This document shows, in pieces, positions 61,384-64,000 of a stretch of 64,000 nucleotides of DNA. The notes beneath the pieces are model-generated. The model was given only the letters and a program-made list of their open reading frames with translations, did no database searches and was not told where the DNA came from. The stretch is from JAFGMC01 sp963540515. Its GTDB lineage: Bacteria; Pseudomonadota; Alphaproteobacteria; Rs-D84. The DNA is taken from assembly GCA_963540515.1 (NCBI GenBank), contig CAUTNA010000003.1, positions 1-64,000 of the forward strand, written 5' to 3'. Each line of letters starts with the position of its first letter. Position 1 is the first letter of the stretch. The translations under genes were made by a program, and so were the position numbers.

Positions 61384-63330
61384 TTAATATTTTCTTTGTT
61401 TTAAAAATTTATCTTGCATGACAATTCCAAGATATTGTTTTGATATATCTTTCATTTTTATTTTTAATTTATGCCATAGATATAATTTTTTTGGATAAAC
61501 AATGGCTTCAAAAAATAGTTCAGTTGCTTTAAAAGGTACATTTAATTTTAATAAATATTCCAAATGCCAAGATGCTTCACAAGAACATAATTTAATGGCA
61601 AATTTTGCTCCAATATCTTTATCTAATTTTTCACAAACATACGAAGAAAACATAATTGGTGTTGTGAGTCCTCTATAATCTTTACCTTTTCTATTAAAAT
61701 ATCTCTTTATAAATTGTTCTTTTCTATACATACCTTCAGTATCTCCAAATTTGCTATTAAGAATTGTTCCTGCTTTTCCTTCATGACAAACAATATATGG
61801 TATTTTATCATCATACATAAAATCAGATACATAAAAATCTTTAATAAAATAAGAATCAGAATCTATTATAAGATAGAAATCTGCAATTTTTGTTTTATAA
61901 AATTTTAATTTTATTATTTGTTGATCAAGCCATCCATTTCCAAGAGAGTCCGATCCTAATATTTTCTCTTCTTCTATAAACTCTATTTTATAATCTTCTT
62001 TTCCATCAATAAGGTTTGATTTTATAGTTTTTATTTCCAAAGATGGACAAAGTATATAAAAAGGTATTTTATCAACATTATGTCTATCTATACTATTTTT
62101 TAAAATTTTAATAGCTTCTAAGTTTTTTAGATATGTTTTACACATTATAACCATATTTGTTTTAAGTCCAGTTTTGTGATCAGAATTTATTGCAATTTTT
62201 AAATTATCTAAAGATCTTTTATAAACTTTATCTGCTTCTTTTTTTAATCCTTTACAAATAGATACATATTTATTTAATTTCATATTTATAGCTTTTTCCA
62301 TAGCATCAAATATATTATTTTCTGAATATAAAACTGAATTTGATTCTGATAATCCATAATGTTTAGCAAACATATCATTTATGATTAATGGTTTTCTGAA
62401 TCCATAAGATAATTGTAAATTACCAGAAGTACAAGTTGTTAGATATATTTTGTGTTCTTCTGAGTATGGATCTAGTGCAGTAATAATAAAATCAGATTTT
62501 TCTATTTCTTCATACATTTTTTTAAATGATAATCTTCCGAGATGTATAATATATTTTTTTAAATTTTCTGGAATGTCTATTTTTCCATTTCCTATAATTT
62601 TTATAACAAAATCTTTACCTTCGGATATTAATTTTGAAGTAGCTTTTATCATATCTGAATAATTTCTCGAATCTTTACTTATTCTTCCTATTGCAAGAAA
62701 AATAGTTTTATTATTTTTTTTAAAAACATTTTTTGTATCATAAAAATAACATGGATTTAATTGTGGCATTTCTGGAATATCGGATAATGTGAAAATTCTA
62801 TTCTGTTTTACTAGTGTCTGTTCTGAAAATTCTTTAAAAAATCTACCTGGATCATGGTCTATAAATAAACAACCTTTTTTTGCATATGGTGTGAATTTTA
62901 AGTAGTCACAAAAATGTTTATGTGTTTCAAAATCCCAAATTACACTTGTTTCAATAAAAATATATTCATATTTATGGGATTTATTATTTAGTAAGAACTT
63001 TCTTATTATAGGTAGACTTCCTGAAAATATACGAGGCTTGTTTTTAAATTTACAAAATGGATCTTCTATAACATTTTCATACCTTGTTATGATATCAACA
63101 TTATATCCTAAATCTTGAAAATATTTTGTATAACCAGGTAAACATTCACCATGACTAAAATGAGGTTCTACAATTAAAATAGAATTTTCTCTGACAATAT
63201 CCTTTTTTGTAAACTTTCTTAAATTTCTATATTTAAAATCGTATTTAAGATTTTTTATCTTCCTAGCTATAAATTTACGAACAGGACGAATAGTTAAAAT
63301 GTTTCTAATAAGTTTAAAATATTCTTTCAC
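61384..63330 (-). CDS. Two-domain glycosyltransferase (GT-B plus DUF6492-like GT-A)
   Basis: 648 residues. Residues about 45-385 look like a GT-B enzyme: ENSILIVEPHFSHGECLPGY, AIGRISKDSRNYSDMIKA and IKIIGNGKIDIPENLKKYI, with a nucleotide-sugar helix near SDFIITALDPYSEE. Residues about 395-620 resemble a GT-A-like domain: MVIMCKTYLKNLEAIKILK, LGNGWLDQQIIKLKF and a DxD-type DSDSYFIKDF. No signal peptide; the N-terminus is basic and may bind the membrane. Probably adds two sugars to LPS core or capsule. The fusion itself is visible; sugars are unknown. Confidence 0.75.
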   Translation of the reverse strand: MKEYFKLIRNILTIRPVRKFIARKIKNLKYDFKYRNLRKFTKKDIVRENSILIVEPHFSHGECLPGYTKYFQDLGYNVDIITRYENVIEDPFCKFKNKPRIFSGSLPIIRKFLLNNKSHKYEYIFIETSVIWDFETHKHFCDYLKFTPYAKKGCLFIDHDPGRFFKEFSEQTLVKQNRIFTLSDIPEMPQLNPCYFYDTKNVFKKNNKTIFLAIGRISKDSRNYSDMIKATSKLISEGKDFVIKIIGNGKIDIPENLKKYIIHLGRLSFKKMYEEIEKSDFIITALDPYSEEHKIYLTTCTSGNLQLSYGFRKPLIINDMFAKHYGLSESNSVLYSENNIFDAMEKAINMKLNKYVSICKGLKKEADKVYKRSLDNLKIAINSDHKTGLKTNMVIMCKTYLKNLEAIKILKNSIDRHNVDKIPFYILCPSLEIKTIKSNLIDGKEDYKIEFIEEEKILGSDSLGNGWLDQQIIKLKFYKTKIADFYLIIDSDSYFIKDFYVSDFMYDDKIPYIVCHEGKAGTILNSKFGDTEGMYRKEQFIKRYFNRKGKDYRGLTTPIMFSSYVCEKLDKDIGAKFAIKLCSCEASWHLEYLLKLNVPFKATELFFEAIVYPKKLYLWHKLKIKMKDISKQYLGIVMQDKFLKQRKY

Positions 63331-63361
63331 CTAATACTCCATTAATAAAAATTTATTCTTT

Positions 63362-64000
63362 CTAAAAACTGCTTACTAAGAGTCTTAATTTTTCGATTAA
63401 TTTTATACCATCCTCTCCAAATAGAGGAAGATATGTTTCAAATTCTGGTAATTCAGCTTGGATTTTTGCTTTATTTATCTCATTTATATTATCTTCTTGT
63501 GATAATATTTCTCTCGCATTATCCCAGAGAGTGTATGCTTTATCAGTTTTTAAAACATTATTCCAAATATTTATAAATTCACTATCTGATAAGGAATTTT
63601 TAATTTCCTCACGCCAATATTTTCCAAAACTTTTAACAGATGATAAATTTTTTATTAAAGATAAACCTTCTTCATCTGGTGTAAATTCTGATAAAGCATC
63701 ATATAGTTCTTCTAATTCCTTATTTGATAAAATATTAGTTTTAGTTTTCTTTTCCATTGCCCCACCATAAGGTAACAACTCGTGTGCTATAGAATCAATT
63801 TTTGTTATACCTTTTTGTAAATTTCGTATATGTTTTACAAGTAAACTACCTGTTGGTAATTCTTCTAATAAAGATAATACTTCTTCATTTGCCTCTTGTA
63901 AAAAAATTGGATTAACTGCTTTCCAACCACCAATAATTACATGTTGTTGTCTGTATAAATTAATAAGCCTTTGCGCAATTGTTAGTGTTTCAGATTTCAT
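63362..64000 (-). CDS. Unknown helical protein at the window edge
   Basis: At least 212 residues; an ATG falls exactly on the last three bases, so the true start may lie outside. Helical, acidic C-terminus, no membrane segment. Segments include AQRLINLYRQQHVIIGGWKA and LPEFETYLPLFGEDGI. No family recognised. It precedes the glycosyltransferase gene by 31 bases on the same strand. Confidence 0.55.
   Translation of the reverse strand: MKSETLTIAQRLINLYRQQHVIIGGWKAVNPIFLQEANEEVLSLLEELPTGSLLVKHIRNLQKGITKIDSIAHELLPYGGAMEKKTKTNILSNKELEELYDALSEFTPDEEGLSLIKNLSSVKSFGKYWREEIKNSLSDSEFINIWNNVLKTDKAYTLWDNAREILSQEDNINEINKAKIQAELPEFETYLPLFGEDGIKLIEKLRLLVSSF

Overview
This window looks like chromosomal DNA from a very AT-rich, Gram-negative alphaproteobacterium, probably host-associated and fermentative. 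The best lineage clue is a circularly permuted two-piece tmRNA at about 35.3-35.7 kb: its acceptor end lies upstream of its GGGGCT 5' end, as in Alphaproteobacteria. A Gram-negative envelope is shown by bamA, lptB/lptC, dTDP-rhamnose genes, OmpA-type and lipoprotein genes. Acetate kinase without a nearby pta, a 6-phosphofructokinase relative with ruined active-site motifs, and large secreted Cys-rich proteins resemble gut alphaproteobacteria of the RF32 / 'Azospirillum sp. CAG' type. That finer placement is inference.

Layout. 0-4.1 kb: a leftward unit HIT-tilS-ftsH-metallo-hydrolase-alkyltransferase, divergent from groES-groEL (4.2-6.1). 6.2-8.5: a lone Cys-rich surface protein gene flanked by an AT-rich direct repeat. 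8.6-15.0: leftward housekeeping genes (rpsB-tsf, a LysM protein, rpsP, the PFK-like protein, lptC-lptB with no lptA). 15.0-22.5: rightward secreted protein, OmpA-type lipoprotein, rho, a Lys/Ala/Pro-rich basic protein, and era-queA-tgt. 22.7-34.2: mostly accessory genes, including a signal-peptide protein with a shared C-terminal module, a SIMPL protein, ASCH protein, tRNA-Lys, an 826-residue coiled-coil protein next to ackA, a leaderless subtilase, and a tightly overlapping leftward cluster with an HExxH protein. 34.3-42 kb: obgE, tmRNA, small membrane proteins, two more module proteins, prfB with its programmed frameshift, and a lone ABC-F-type ATPase. 42.2-51.7: one apparent leftward unit of type I restriction-modification hsdM-hsdS-hsdR running into rfbA-C-D-B and an ASCH gene, next to tRNA-Ala. 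51.9-60.9: frr-uppS-cdsA-rseP-bamA, then a tiny lipoprotein and two VirB8-like proteins, a secreted protein, a YraN-type nuclease and a DsbA-type thiol oxidoreductase. 61.4-64 kb: a two-domain glycosyltransferase and an unknown protein at the window edge.

Most distinctive signal: three otherwise unrelated exported proteins (genes at 22.7, 37.0 and 40.9 kb) end in the same module of about 72 residues. It has a charged stretch, a glycine-rich hydrophobic helix and a short Cys/aromatic tail. Its DNA is about 94-98% identical between copies by my hand comparison, while the rest of each gene is unrelated. This suggests a mobile or gene-converted anchoring/sorting cassette for envelope proteins. 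Other leads are the 12-bp tandem repeat in the hsdS linker, the VirB7/VirB8-like genes placed directly after bamA, the PFK-like pseudoenzyme, and the overlapping HExxH gene cluster.
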